Shown piece by piece: positions 1-7,559 of a stretch of 10,914 nucleotides of DNA. Position numbers and translations under genes: made by a program. The notes under the pieces were generated by a model that saw only the letters and a list, made by a program, of their open reading frames with translations, had not been told where the DNA came from and made no database searches. Numbering within the stretch: the first letter of the stretch is position 1; each line of letters opens with the position of its first letter. Location: contig JAGXHC010000007.1 in assembly GCA_024636405.1 (NCBI GenBank), positions 1 through 10,914 on the forward strand. The letters run 5' to 3'. Source of the DNA: Sulfitobacter sp. Its GTDB lineage: Bacteria; Pseudomonadota; Alphaproteobacteria; Rhodobacterales; Rhodobacteraceae.

Positions 1-1523
1 GTGGCGGCCTCCTTATCCTGTCGCACCCCCAGATAACTGCCATGGCGAATATGGCCGTCTGCGGTAAATTCGGCAAAGTCGATTTCGACGACCAGATTGG
101 GCGTCATCCAGACCGCGTCGCGCGCGATGGCGGCGGGCACACCTTGAAACGGGCTGGTTTTGCGCACACGCATCGCGGTTTCAAGCTGATCAAAATCAGC
201 GTCCGAGAACCCCGTGCCAACGCGCCCACGGTATTGCAATCCATCCGGTCCGACCTGACCCAGCAAAAGCGACGCAAAGGGCCGTCCGCGTTTGGCGGAT
301 GGGGAAATGCCGCCCACCACAAATTCCTGACGCCGTGTGCATTTTATCTTGCGCCAGACATTGGTGCGCGCGCCGCGATAAGGTGCGTCTGCACGTTTGC
401 TCACGATGCCTTCCGCACCGGCCTTGCACGCGGCGGCAAACACCTCGGGGCCTTGGCCATGAACAAAGTCGCTGAGGCGCAGGGTGCCACCGTCGGGCGT
501 ACCAGCCAGAAGATCGGCAAGCCGCGCGCGCCGGTCGGTCTGTGCGAGCTGCGTCAGCGATTTGCCGTCAAGCGCCAGCAGATCAAAGGCATAGAACACA
601 AGCGGCGCGCCATCCTTTAGCGCGGCCTGCAACGACGAAAACGCCGACCCCGAAATGCGGGCAGCCATCACCTCGCCGTCGATCAGCGCAGAGGTGCAGG
701 GCAACGGATCAAACGCGCCCTCAAGGGCTGCGAATGCGTCGGTCCAGTCGTTGCCGTTGCGGGTGAATAATCGCGTGCCACCCTTGCCCAACGCGGCAAG
801 GCAGCGGTAGCCGTCAAATTTGGTCTCGTGGATCCAATCGTCGCCGACGGGGGCGCTGTCATAAAGTGTGGCAAGCTGAACTTTGCGAAAGGCGGGGCGT
901 TTTCCGGTATGTCCCGATTTCGGCACCGGCTTTGACGTGGCGCCGTTGGCAATTTCCGCCATCGTGCGCCCGGTTCGCACGGATACATCATATGCGTCCG
1001 TCAACCCATCTGCGTCCGTGGTAACAAGGTTGTCGCGCTCCTTGATCAGCAACCAGTTTTCGCGCTTTTCGCCTTTGCGGGGTTTCATCCGCACCAAAAC
1101 CCAGGCGCCCTGCATCCGTTTGCCCTGCAACACCACCTTGAGGTTGCCCGATGCCAGTCCTTCAACCGGGTCCCCCTTTGGCAGCCAGGTGCCTTCGTCC
1201 CACAGCATGACAGTCCCGCCGCCATATTCGCCTTTGGGTATCGTGCCTTCAAAGGTGCCATAGTCAAGCGGATGATCTTCGGTTCGCACGGCAAGCCGCT
1301 TTTGGCGTGGATCCGTGCTTGGCCCCTTGGTCACCGCCCAACTTAGCAGCACACCGTTCCACTCAAGGCGAAAATCGTAGTGCAGCCGGGTGGCGGCATG
1401 TTTTTGTACCAAGAATTGCAGACCTGCGCGCCGCACTGGCCCCGCCGTGCCAGCAGGTTCTGCCGTGCGGGAAAAATCGCGGCGCGCGTTGTAGTCGGCT
1501 AATTTATCGGCGGGCGCGGCCAT
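1..1523 (-). CDS. ligD: ATP-dependent DNA ligase LigD, NHEJ (partial; 3' end beyond left edge)
   Basis: This gene encodes the multifunctional bacterial end-joining ligase, which trims 3' ends and seals Ku-bound double-strand breaks. The frame is open for 507 codons from ATG at 1523 to the window edge. Residues about 10-150 form the 3'-phosphoesterase domain: QKHAATRLHYDFRLE, SWAVTKGPS and EDHPLDY supply H42, H48, D50, R52, H84 and Y88, the active-site set known from Pseudomonas LigD, at the same numbering. The nucleotidyltransferase domain follows: ETKFDGYR with the adenylated lysine K235, IDGE (E284), EGIVSKR (371-377) and WRKIKC (K392, K394). An OB-fold segment ending in HGSYLGVRQDK reaches the edge. 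The family's usual C-terminal polymerase domain would lie outside and cannot be confirmed. A GAAGG ribosome site sits 7 bases before the ATG, inside ku. Family assignment is very secure; the full domain set is inferred. Confidence 0.96.
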   Translation of the reverse strand, partial: MAAPADKLADYNARRDFSRTAEPAGTAGPVRRAGLQFLVQKHAATRLHYDFRLEWNGVLLSWAVTKGPSTDPRQKRLAVRTEDHPLDYGTFEGTIPKGEYGGGTVMLWDEGTWLPKGDPVEGLASGNLKVVLQGKRMQGAWVLVRMKPRKGEKRENWLLIKERDNLVTTDADGLTDAYDVSVRTGRTMAEIANGATSKPVPKSGHTGKRPAFRKVQLATLYDSAPVGDDWIHETKFDGYRCLAALGKGGTRLFTRNGNDWTDAFAALEGAFDPLPCTSALIDGEVMAARISGSAFSSLQAALKDGAPLVFYAFDLLALDGKSLTQLAQTDRRARLADLLAGTPDGGTLRLSDFVHGQGPEVFAAACKAGAEGIVSKRADAPYRGARTNVWRKIKCTRRQEFVVGGISPSAKRGRPFASLLLGQVGPDGLQYRGRVGTGFSDADFDQLETAMRVRKTSPFQGVPAAIARDAVWMTPNLVVEIDFAEFTADGHIRHGSYLGVRQDKEAA

Positions 1524-2380
1524 CAGGACGCCTTCTTTCGGCCCTTCTTGGCAGGGGTCTTTGAAGCAGTTTTCGGTTCAGCTTTCTTTTTTGCGGCATT
1601 TTTACCAAGGCTTTGTTTCAGCGCCGACATCAGGTCGACCACATTTTCGCCCTCTGGCCGGTCTTCTTCATCGGCGCTGACGCGCGGTGTCTTGCGGTTT
1701 TTCTTCTTGGCCTCGATCAGACTGCTCAGCGCCTCTGCGTAGTGGTCGGTAAAGTTTTCCGCATCGAAGGGGGCTGTTTTCTTGTCGATCAACGCCGTCG
1801 CAAGATCGAGCAGTTCGCTGTCCGCTTTCGCGTCCTTGATGTCGGAGAACATCGGTTCGCTCTCATGCAATTCATCGGCGTAATATAGCGTTTCAAGCAA
1901 CAGCCCGTCACCACATGGTTTGATCGCGACCAGATATTCCTTGCCGCGCATGGTCATCTGCCCCAACCCGACCTTTTCGCTGGCACGAAGGGCGTCGCGG
2001 ATCACGCGGTACGCGTCCTCGGCCAGATCATCGGATGGCACCAGATAATAGGGCTTGTCGAAGTAAAGCGGGGGGATTTCGCAAGCGCCGACAAACTGGA
2101 CCAGTTCGACCGTTTTCTTGGTCTCAAGCTTGATCGCGTCAATTTCTTCGGGGTCGAGCAAGATGTAATCGCCGTCAATCTCGTAGCCTTTGACGATATC
2201 ATCCGACTTCACTGGCCCAATGCCGCTGACCGTCTTGTCGTAATGCACGCGCTTGCCACTGGGCTGATGGATTTGGCGAAACGACACCCGCGCCGACGAA
2301 TTGTGCGCCGCGTAGAGTTCCACAGGAATGGAGACAAGCGACAAGCGAAGTTGCCCCTTCCAGAGTGCGCGTCGGGCCAT
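1523..2380 (-). CDS. ku: Ku protein, bacterial NHEJ DNA-end-binding factor
   Basis: This is the homodimeric Ku ring protein that threads onto broken DNA ends and recruits LigD. The 285-residue product has the typical bacterial size. It begins MARRALWKGQLRLSLVSIPV, the usual Ku-core opening (family pattern roughly A-x-WKG-x-L-x-LSLVS-P), and continues with QIHQPSGKRVHYDK and YEI/YILLDPEEI segments of the beta-barrel core. The conserved NVVDLMSALKQSL element at about 246-258 is followed by a lysine-rich tail (10 Lys in the last 26 residues), of the kind known in other bacteria to affect DNA binding and LigD contact. The frame opens further upstream (to 2491), but the ATG at 2380 is preferred: it has GGAG six bases upstream and starts exactly where Ku homology starts. 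The stop overlaps the ligD start by one base (TGATG), implying translational coupling in an operon. Confidence 0.96.
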   Translation of the reverse strand: MARRALWKGQLRLSLVSIPVELYAAHNSSARVSFRQIHQPSGKRVHYDKTVSGIGPVKSDDIVKGYEIDGDYILLDPEEIDAIKLETKKTVELVQFVGACEIPPLYFDKPYYLVPSDDLAEDAYRVIRDALRASEKVGLGQMTMRGKEYLVAIKPCGDGLLLETLYYADELHESEPMFSDIKDAKADSELLDLATALIDKKTAPFDAENFTDHYAEALSSLIEAKKKNRKTPRVSADEEDRPEGENVVDLMSALKQSLGKNAAKKKAEPKTASKTPAKKGRKKAS

Positions 2381-2386
2381 TTGAAG

Positions 2387-2390
2387 CTCC
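2387..2390 (-). promoter_or_regulatory. Ribosome binding site deciding the ku start
   Basis: Read on the minus strand, GGAG is followed by six bases (CTTCAA) and then the ATG at 2380. This supports the shorter Ku product over an in-frame extension of 37 residues that starts at 2491 and shows no Ku-like residues. Confidence 0.6.
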
Positions 2391-2500
2391 ATTTCACAGG
2401 CGATTACGATGCTCAACGCGACAGGAGCCAAAATTGATCCATCCGCAATCGTCCCAACCGCTTTGGCCTGAACTAGGACTGCCGGGGACAACCGCCGCCC

Positions 2501-3016
2501 CTAAATCCGGGTAACACCCTCGAACATGAATTTTTCAACCCGATCGCCGTGCAGCACAGATACATCCCCCGTTGTTTCCAGCACGGCGGCCCGCACGGCA
2601 GAAAGCTCAAGCACGTTCGCCTCGCGCAGTTTTGCAATCAGATCTTCCTTGGACACGCGGGTGGCGCGCAGCGCGTCATCCAGCATGACACCGTCGCGCA
2701 TCAAAAGGATCGGGGTGTTCTGAACCAGCGTGTCAAACGCGTCAAACCGCTTGCGCAGACGCGCGACAACATATTGCACGGCAAAAAGGCTGGCCATCGC
2801 GGCGATGGTTTGCAGAAGTCCCGGCCAATCCGATGACTGCGATGCACCGGCCAGCAAAGATCCCATCGCAATTGTCATGACAAAATCAAAGTTGGTCATT
2901 TTGGAGAACGATCTGAGCCCAACCACACGGACCAGCAGGATGATCCACCCAAGTCCCAGCGCACTCAGCAATGTTCCTTTGGTCACAGCATCCAAAATCG
3001 CGCCATCGAAAAACAT
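2501..3016 (-). CDS. DUF421 / YetF-like small membrane protein
   Basis: This is a 171-residue integral membrane protein of the DUF421 (YetF) family, whose biochemical role is not established; Bacillus members have been linked to the spore or cell envelope. Hydrophobic segments lie at about 15-33, 44-57 and 66-86. Between the first two is the family signature: R30, then LRSFSKMTNFDFVMTIAMGS (34-53), rich in conserved charged and polar residues. The soluble C-terminal part (about 93-165) has the YetF domain pattern LVQNTPILLMRDG, then VSKEDLIAKLRE and ETTGDVSVL. It is shorter than Bacillus YetF (over 200 residues), matching the compact proteobacterial members. AAGGGGA six bases before the ATG supports this start. 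It lies 120 bases upstream of ku in the same direction and is divergent from the efflux operon. Family membership is secure; function is unknown. Confidence 0.85.
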   Translation of the reverse strand: MFFDGAILDAVTKGTLLSALGLGWIILLVRVVGLRSFSKMTNFDFVMTIAMGSLLAGASQSSDWPGLLQTIAAMASLFAVQYVVARLRKRFDAFDTLVQNTPILLMRDGVMLDDALRATRVSKEDLIAKLREANVLELSAVRAAVLETTGDVSVLHGDRVEKFMFEGVTRI

Positions 3017-3091
3017 ACTGCATCCCCTTATGCCAAAGCCGCTTCATCACAAGCAGGTGACAATCTAGCGCAATCGTTGGTTTACCCAAAC

Positions 3092-3106
3092 TGCCCTTTC
3101 AGGGCA
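3092..3106. repeat. Perfect inverted repeat in the divergent intergenic region
   Basis: TGCCCT-TTC-AGGGCA is a perfect 6-base inverted repeat with a 3-base centre. It lies between the divergently transcribed DUF421 gene and the efflux operon, about 47 bases before the adaptor start. It could be an operator for a repressor of the pump or a small RNA hairpin; no regulator gene is adjacent. A chance palindrome of this size cannot be excluded. Confidence 0.3.
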
Positions 3107-3152
3107 TTGTTCCCAAAGCCAGTGTCCGGATCAAACAGTGAAAGTTCCCCTA

Positions 3153-4322
3153 ATGAAGGTTTTTCGGCAAGTTTTCGTTTGCCTGCTGATACTGGCTGGC
3201 GGGATATATATCTGGGCGACGCAGATACCGGCAGCGCGGCCCTTGCTGGACCGCGTTGGTCTTCTGGACCTGTTGGGGCTGGAATTGGCCGAGGCTGGCA
3301 ATGCCGACGCCCGGAATGAGCGCCCCGGAGGGGGTGCGACGCCAGTGATCACCGCGTTGGTGCAGGAACTGGCGCTTTCGGACCGGATCACGGCAATTGG
3401 CGATGGTCGTGCAAAACATTCGGTCACGGTTCGGTCAAACGCAGTGGGCGTGATTGTTGAATTGTCCCTGGCCGCCGGCAGCTTTGTGCAGGCCGGGACA
3501 GCCATTGCCAAACTTCAGGACGAAGCGGAACAGATCGCGTTGGAACAGGCGCAGATCAGGCTTGAGGATGCGCGCACAGAAGCGACACGTATCACACGTC
3601 TGCAAAATACCGGTGCCGTGACCGAAGTGCGCCTGCGCGAAACCGAAGTGGCGCTGCGTGGTGCGGAACTGGCCGTGCGGCAGGCAGAATTTGATCTGTC
3701 ATTGCGCCGGGTGGCGGCACCGATATCCGGCTGGGTGGGCATCATAGACGTCGAAGAAGGCGACCGCGTCAACGCGCAGGATGTGCTGGCCACCATCACG
3801 GACCGTTCCGACATATTGATTGATTTTCGCATGCCCGAACGCGCCGTCGCCAAGATACGGACAGGCCAGCAAATCACGGTCACACCGCTTGGCCTGCGCG
3901 ATGTGACGATAACCGGTGAAATTGTGGCGATTGATTCAGTGGTGGACAGGGCAAGCAGGACATTGCTGGTGCAGGGCCGCGTCAGGAACGACGATGACCT
4001 TTTGCGCGCCGGCATGGCATTTTCCGTCAGCATCTCATTTCCCGGCGAAACACTTTTGTCCATCCCGCCGCTGGCCCTGCAATGGTCCAGCGATGGCGCC
4101 TTTGTCTGGGTGGTCCGCGAGGGCAAGGCGGCACGGGTCGCTGTGTCAATCGCGCAGCGCAACAGCGACGCGGTTTTGATCACATCAGATGATCTGAGCG
4201 CTGGAGAAGCGATTGTTACCGAAGGTGTGCAAACCCTGAGACCGGGTGCCGAGGTTAATCCGCTGCCCCGGCAAAGCGCCACAGACAAGGCGCTGACGGA
4301 TATCCGAAAGGACACGTTGTGA
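3153..4322 (+). CDS. RND efflux periplasmic adaptor (membrane fusion protein, AcrA/MexE type)
   Basis: This is the periplasmic adaptor of a tripartite RND exporter. It bridges the inner-membrane pump encoded next to it and an outer-membrane channel. The 389-residue product has an N-terminal membrane anchor (about 7-23, no lipobox cysteine visible). It is followed by the first lipoyl half (about 93-121, NAVGVIVELSLAAGSFVQAG), a charged alpha-helical hairpin (about 123-185, Glu/Arg/Gln rich), the second lipoyl half starting VAAPISGWVGIIDVEEGD, a beta-barrel (about 217-295) and a membrane-proximal domain to about 370. A GTG at 3138 would add five residues. ATG 3153 is preferred for its codon and the GAAAG eight bases upstream, but GTG 3138 also has a GGA at good spacing, so the start is not settled. 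The stop overlaps the pump gene by four bases. Substrate cannot be inferred. Confidence 0.92.
   Translation: MKVFRQVFVCLLILAGGIYIWATQIPAARPLLDRVGLLDLLGLELAEAGNADARNERPGGGATPVITALVQELALSDRITAIGDGRAKHSVTVRSNAVGVIVELSLAAGSFVQAGTAIAKLQDEAEQIALEQAQIRLEDARTEATRITRLQNTGAVTEVRLRETEVALRGAELAVRQAEFDLSLRRVAAPISGWVGIIDVEEGDRVNAQDVLATITDRSDILIDFRMPERAVAKIRTGQQITVTPLGLRDVTITGEIVAIDSVVDRASRTLLVQGRVRNDDDLLRAGMAFSVSISFPGETLLSIPPLALQWSSDGAFVWVVREGKAARVAVSIAQRNSDAVLITSDDLSAGEAIVTEGVQTLRPGAEVNPLPRQSATDKALTDIRKDTL
4306..4312 (+). promoter_or_regulatory. Ribosome binding site for the GTG-started RND pump
   Basis: GAAAGGA lies six bases before the GTG at 4319, inside the last codons of the adaptor gene. It justifies the GTG start and the GTGA start/stop overlap, so pump and adaptor are probably translated in a coupled manner. 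Confidence 0.6.
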
Positions 4323-7300
4323 GCGGGTCCAGTCAAGAAGCTGACGCAGCGCGTTCATCTGGCACGGCGCTTTTTGTGCGTCGGCCGATCCTCGCTTTTG
4401 TGTTGAATGCCCTGATCGTTCTGGCCGGTGTTGCAGGCCTTGCCGGGGCCGAAATCCGCGAGTTGCCGAATGTCGATCGCCCCGTGGTCACCGTCACGAC
4501 CACGTTTTCCGGGGCCTCGCCTGAATCCGTGGATCAGGAACTGACCGGGCGTATTGAGGGGGCCGTGGGGCGCGTGTCAGGTGTTCGGTCGATCTCGTCC
4601 AACTCGCGCTTCGGGCGAAGCCGCGTCACGCTGGAATTCAACGATAATGTTGATATCGACGTTGCGGCCACGGATGTGCGCGATGCAGTGGCGCGGATCG
4701 TAAACCAGCTGCCCGATGGGGCGGATCAGCCCCAGATCGTCAAGGCGGACGCCAATGCGCAGGCCGTCATGCGCATTGCCGTGACATCGGCGGGGCGCTC
4801 GCCCCAGGAATTGACGCGGATCGTGCAGGACCGGGTCGAAGACCGGCTGATTTCGATCGACGGGGTGGCGGATCTGCAAATCTACGGCGACCGAGAACCG
4901 ATCTTTCGCGTCGATATCGATCAGTTGGAATTGGCCAGCAGGGGGCTCACGCTGGGTGACATGCAGCGCGCACTGGCGGATGTGGCCTATGACGCGCCTG
5001 CGGGCGATCTTGCCGGGGACCGACAGTCGATCAATGTGCGCACAACCGCTGCCGTTGCCACGACAGCGGCGTTCGAGGCGCTCAAGATTAAGGAAAACGT
5101 GCGTATCGGTGACGTGGCCCGTGTCAGCCTGGGCCCCGCACCCGGAGAAACGATCCTGCGCGCCAACGGTCAATTGGGCATCGGCCTGGGCATCATCAGA
5201 CAGGCCACGTCGAACACGCTGGAAATATCGCGCGATGTGCGCGCAGTTGTGGAGGAACTTAACCGGACCTTGCCGGATGATGTGAACATTTTCGTGACCT
5301 CGGATGACGCCACATTTATCTCCGGTTCCATCGAAGAGGTTCTGAAGACGCTCGGCTTTGCGGTCGCGATCGTTGTTGCAATCATATTTGTGTTTCTGCG
5401 CGATATTCGGGCGACCCTGATCCCCACGCTGACGCTGCCTGTGGCGTTGATCGGCACGCTGGCGGCCATTTATCTGGCGGGATTCTCGATCAACATCCTG
5501 ACGCTGCTGGCATTGGTGCTGGCAACGGGCATGGTTGTGGATGATGCAATCGTGGTGCTGGAAAATATCGTGCGCCTGCGCGCTCAGGGCATGGGCGCGC
5601 GGGCGGCGGCGGTGAACGGCACACGGCAGGTTTTCTTTGCCGTGGTAACAACGACCGCGACATTGGCCGCAGTGTTTGTGCCGTTGTCGTTTCTGCCGGG
5701 GCAGGCGGGGGGGCTGTTTCGTGAATTCGGTTTTACCCTTGCCATCGCAGTGATGCTGTCGTCCGTGGTCGCCCTAAGCCTGTGCCCGGTCATGGCCAGC
5801 CGATTGCTGACCAAAGCGCCGAAAAAGGATGCGCGCGGACCGATGATCTGGTTGGGTAACCGGCTTTTTCGATTATACGCGGCAACATTGCGCGGCGCGC
5901 TGGCGATGCCGTTCGCAATCGTGCTGATCGCCGCTTTCGTCGCGGCCACAGCAGCGCTTGTGGCCGGTGGCATCCGGCAGGAACTGACCCCGGCCGAAGA
6001 CCGCGCGGTGGCCTTGCTCAGCGTCACCGCGCCGCAGGGTGTGTCGCTGGAATATACCCAAACCAAAATGCGCGAGATCGAGGATCTGATTACCCCGCTG
6101 CAAGAGGCAGGCGAGGTGAGCAACATCTTTTCCATCTCGGGCTTTGGCGCGGACAACCGTGGTTTTATGGTGTTTACGCTGGCCAATTGGGCGGACCGCG
6201 CCCGCAGTCAGCAAGACATTGTTGGCGAGATAAACGGCAAGCTGCGCGGGATCATCGGCGTGCGGGCCTTCGCGATTCAGCCAAATTCACTGGGGATCAG
6301 GGGGGCGGGCCGTGGCCTTGCCTTTGCGATCACGGGTGACAATTATGACCAGTTGGCGCAGGTGGCCGAAACGATGGTGGACCGCCTGACCCAGATACCC
6401 GGCATGGGGCAGGTCAGGCTGGAATATGAGCGCACGCAACCACAGCTTTTTGTGCAGATTGACCGCGCTCTGGCGACCGATCTGGGCATCGACATCACCG
6501 GCCTTGGTCAGGCTTTGCAGGCGCTGCTGGACGGGCGGAGGGTGGCGTCGGTCTTTATTGACGACAAAAGCTATGACGTGCAGATGCTGTCCACCTCGAC
6601 GCCGGTCAATGATCCGGGCGATCTGGAAAACGTCTTTGTCCAGACCGGCAGCGGACAGATGGTGCCATTGTCGAGTTTCGTGACGCTGAGCGAACGCGCC
6701 GTCGCGCCCGAGCTTGACCGTGAAGGGCAGAACCGGTCCGTTGGATTGACGGCGGGACTGACCCCGGAATTGTCGCTGGGTGCCGCACTTGTACAGGTGC
6801 GCGAGATTGGCGAAGATGTATTGGCCGAGAACAATCGCATCGTTCCGCTGGCCGAGGCAGCAACGCTGGACCAGACCAATTCCGGTCTTTTCGTGACGTT
6901 CGGCTTTGCAATTCTGGTGGTCTTTCTAGTGCTTTCGGCACAGTTTGAGAGCTTTATTTCAGCGGTTGTGGTGATGTCGACCGTGCCGCTGGGGCTGGCT
7001 TGTGCGGTGTTTGCGCTGCTGCTGACGGGCCAAAGCCTGAATGTCTACAGCCAGATCGGACTGGTGATGCTGATCGGGATCATGGCCAAGAATGGTATCC
7101 TGATCGTGGAATTTGCCAACCAGTTACGCGATCAGGGGCATGATGTTCACGACGCGATCATGGACGCGGCAACGATCCGGTTGCGTCCAGTGATGATGAC
7201 CATGACGTCGACTGTGCTGGGTGGTGTGCCGCTGATCCTGTCTGCGGGGGCGGGGGCCGAAGCGCGCGAGGCGTTGGGATGGGTCATTGTTGGCGGGTTG

Positions 7301-7435
7301 GGCATGGCCACGCTTTCCACGCTGTATCTGACCCCGGTCGCCTATCTGTTGCTGGCGCGGTTTTCGACCCCCAAGGCGCAGGAAGAAGAACGCCTGCAAC
7401 GAGAGTTGCGCGACGCTGCCGCACAGAATGCGTGA
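4319..7435 (+). CDS. RND multidrug efflux inner-membrane transporter (HAE1 family, AcrB/MexF-like)
   Basis: This is the proton-driven inner-membrane component of an RND exporter, expected to act as a trimer. At 1038 residues it is full length for the HAE1 family, with the duplicated layout of TM1 (about 20-43), a large periplasmic loop, TM2-6 (about 345-495), TM7 (about 530-550), a second periplasmic loop, and TM8-12 (about 855-1014). Proton-relay residues are visible: the Asp pair D408-D409 in GMVVDDAIVVLENIVR (TM4) and K924 in LIGIMAKNGILIVEFANQLR (TM10), equivalent to D407/D408 and K940 of AcrB. The porter-domain start (ELPNVDRPVVTVTTTFSGAS) is also typical. The GTG start has a strong ribosome site. 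No outer-membrane factor gene follows, so the channel is probably encoded elsewhere (TolC-like). Substrate range is unknown; drug, solvent or lipid-like molecules are all possible for this family. Confidence 0.95.
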   Translation: MSGSSQEADAARSSGTALFVRRPILAFVLNALIVLAGVAGLAGAEIRELPNVDRPVVTVTTTFSGASPESVDQELTGRIEGAVGRVSGVRSISSNSRFGRSRVTLEFNDNVDIDVAATDVRDAVARIVNQLPDGADQPQIVKADANAQAVMRIAVTSAGRSPQELTRIVQDRVEDRLISIDGVADLQIYGDREPIFRVDIDQLELASRGLTLGDMQRALADVAYDAPAGDLAGDRQSINVRTTAAVATTAAFEALKIKENVRIGDVARVSLGPAPGETILRANGQLGIGLGIIRQATSNTLEISRDVRAVVEELNRTLPDDVNIFVTSDDATFISGSIEEVLKTLGFAVAIVVAIIFVFLRDIRATLIPTLTLPVALIGTLAAIYLAGFSINILTLLALVLATGMVVDDAIVVLENIVRLRAQGMGARAAAVNGTRQVFFAVVTTTATLAAVFVPLSFLPGQAGGLFREFGFTLAIAVMLSSVVALSLCPVMASRLLTKAPKKDARGPMIWLGNRLFRLYAATLRGALAMPFAIVLIAAFVAATAALVAGGIRQELTPAEDRAVALLSVTAPQGVSLEYTQTKMREIEDLITPLQEAGEVSNIFSISGFGADNRGFMVFTLANWADRARSQQDIVGEINGKLRGIIGVRAFAIQPNSLGIRGAGRGLAFAITGDNYDQLAQVAETMVDRLTQIPGMGQVRLEYERTQPQLFVQIDRALATDLGIDITGLGQALQALLDGRRVASVFIDDKSYDVQMLSTSTPVNDPGDLENVFVQTGSGQMVPLSSFVTLSERAVAPELDREGQNRSVGLTAGLTPELSLGAALVQVREIGEDVLAENNRIVPLAEAATLDQTNSGLFVTFGFAILVVFLVLSAQFESFISAVVVMSTVPLGLACAVFALLLTGQSLNVYSQIGLVMLIGIMAKNGILIVEFANQLRDQGHDVHDAIMDAATIRLRPVMMTMTSTVLGGVPLILSAGAGAEAREALGWVIVGGLGMATLSTLYLTPVAYLLLARFSTPKAQEEERLQRELRDAAAQNA

Positions 7436-7559
7436 GCCGGTGCCATTTCGGTGTCTTCGGATTGCGCGCGCATGATTGATCCCCTTGCAGCGTCCGCTGA
7501 GGTGTGAGCAATTTGCCCCTGCTACCAGCCTGAGATCCCGACCGTGAAAGACAGCTGAG

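Noticed and set aside
42..620. Open plus-strand frame of 192 codons
   Set aside because: It lies wholly antisense to the conserved LigD ligase domain and resembles no family; typical open shadow frame in GC-rich DNA.
3515..4336. Open minus-strand frame of 273 codons
   Set aside because: Antisense to the RND adaptor, with a Ser/Arg/Thr-rich low-complexity composition; the plus-strand gene has clear domain structure.
7488..7499. CAGCG-TC-CGCTG palindrome after the RND pump gene
   Set aside because: The two-base loop is too small for a stable RNA hairpin and there is no T-run, so it is not a convincing terminator.
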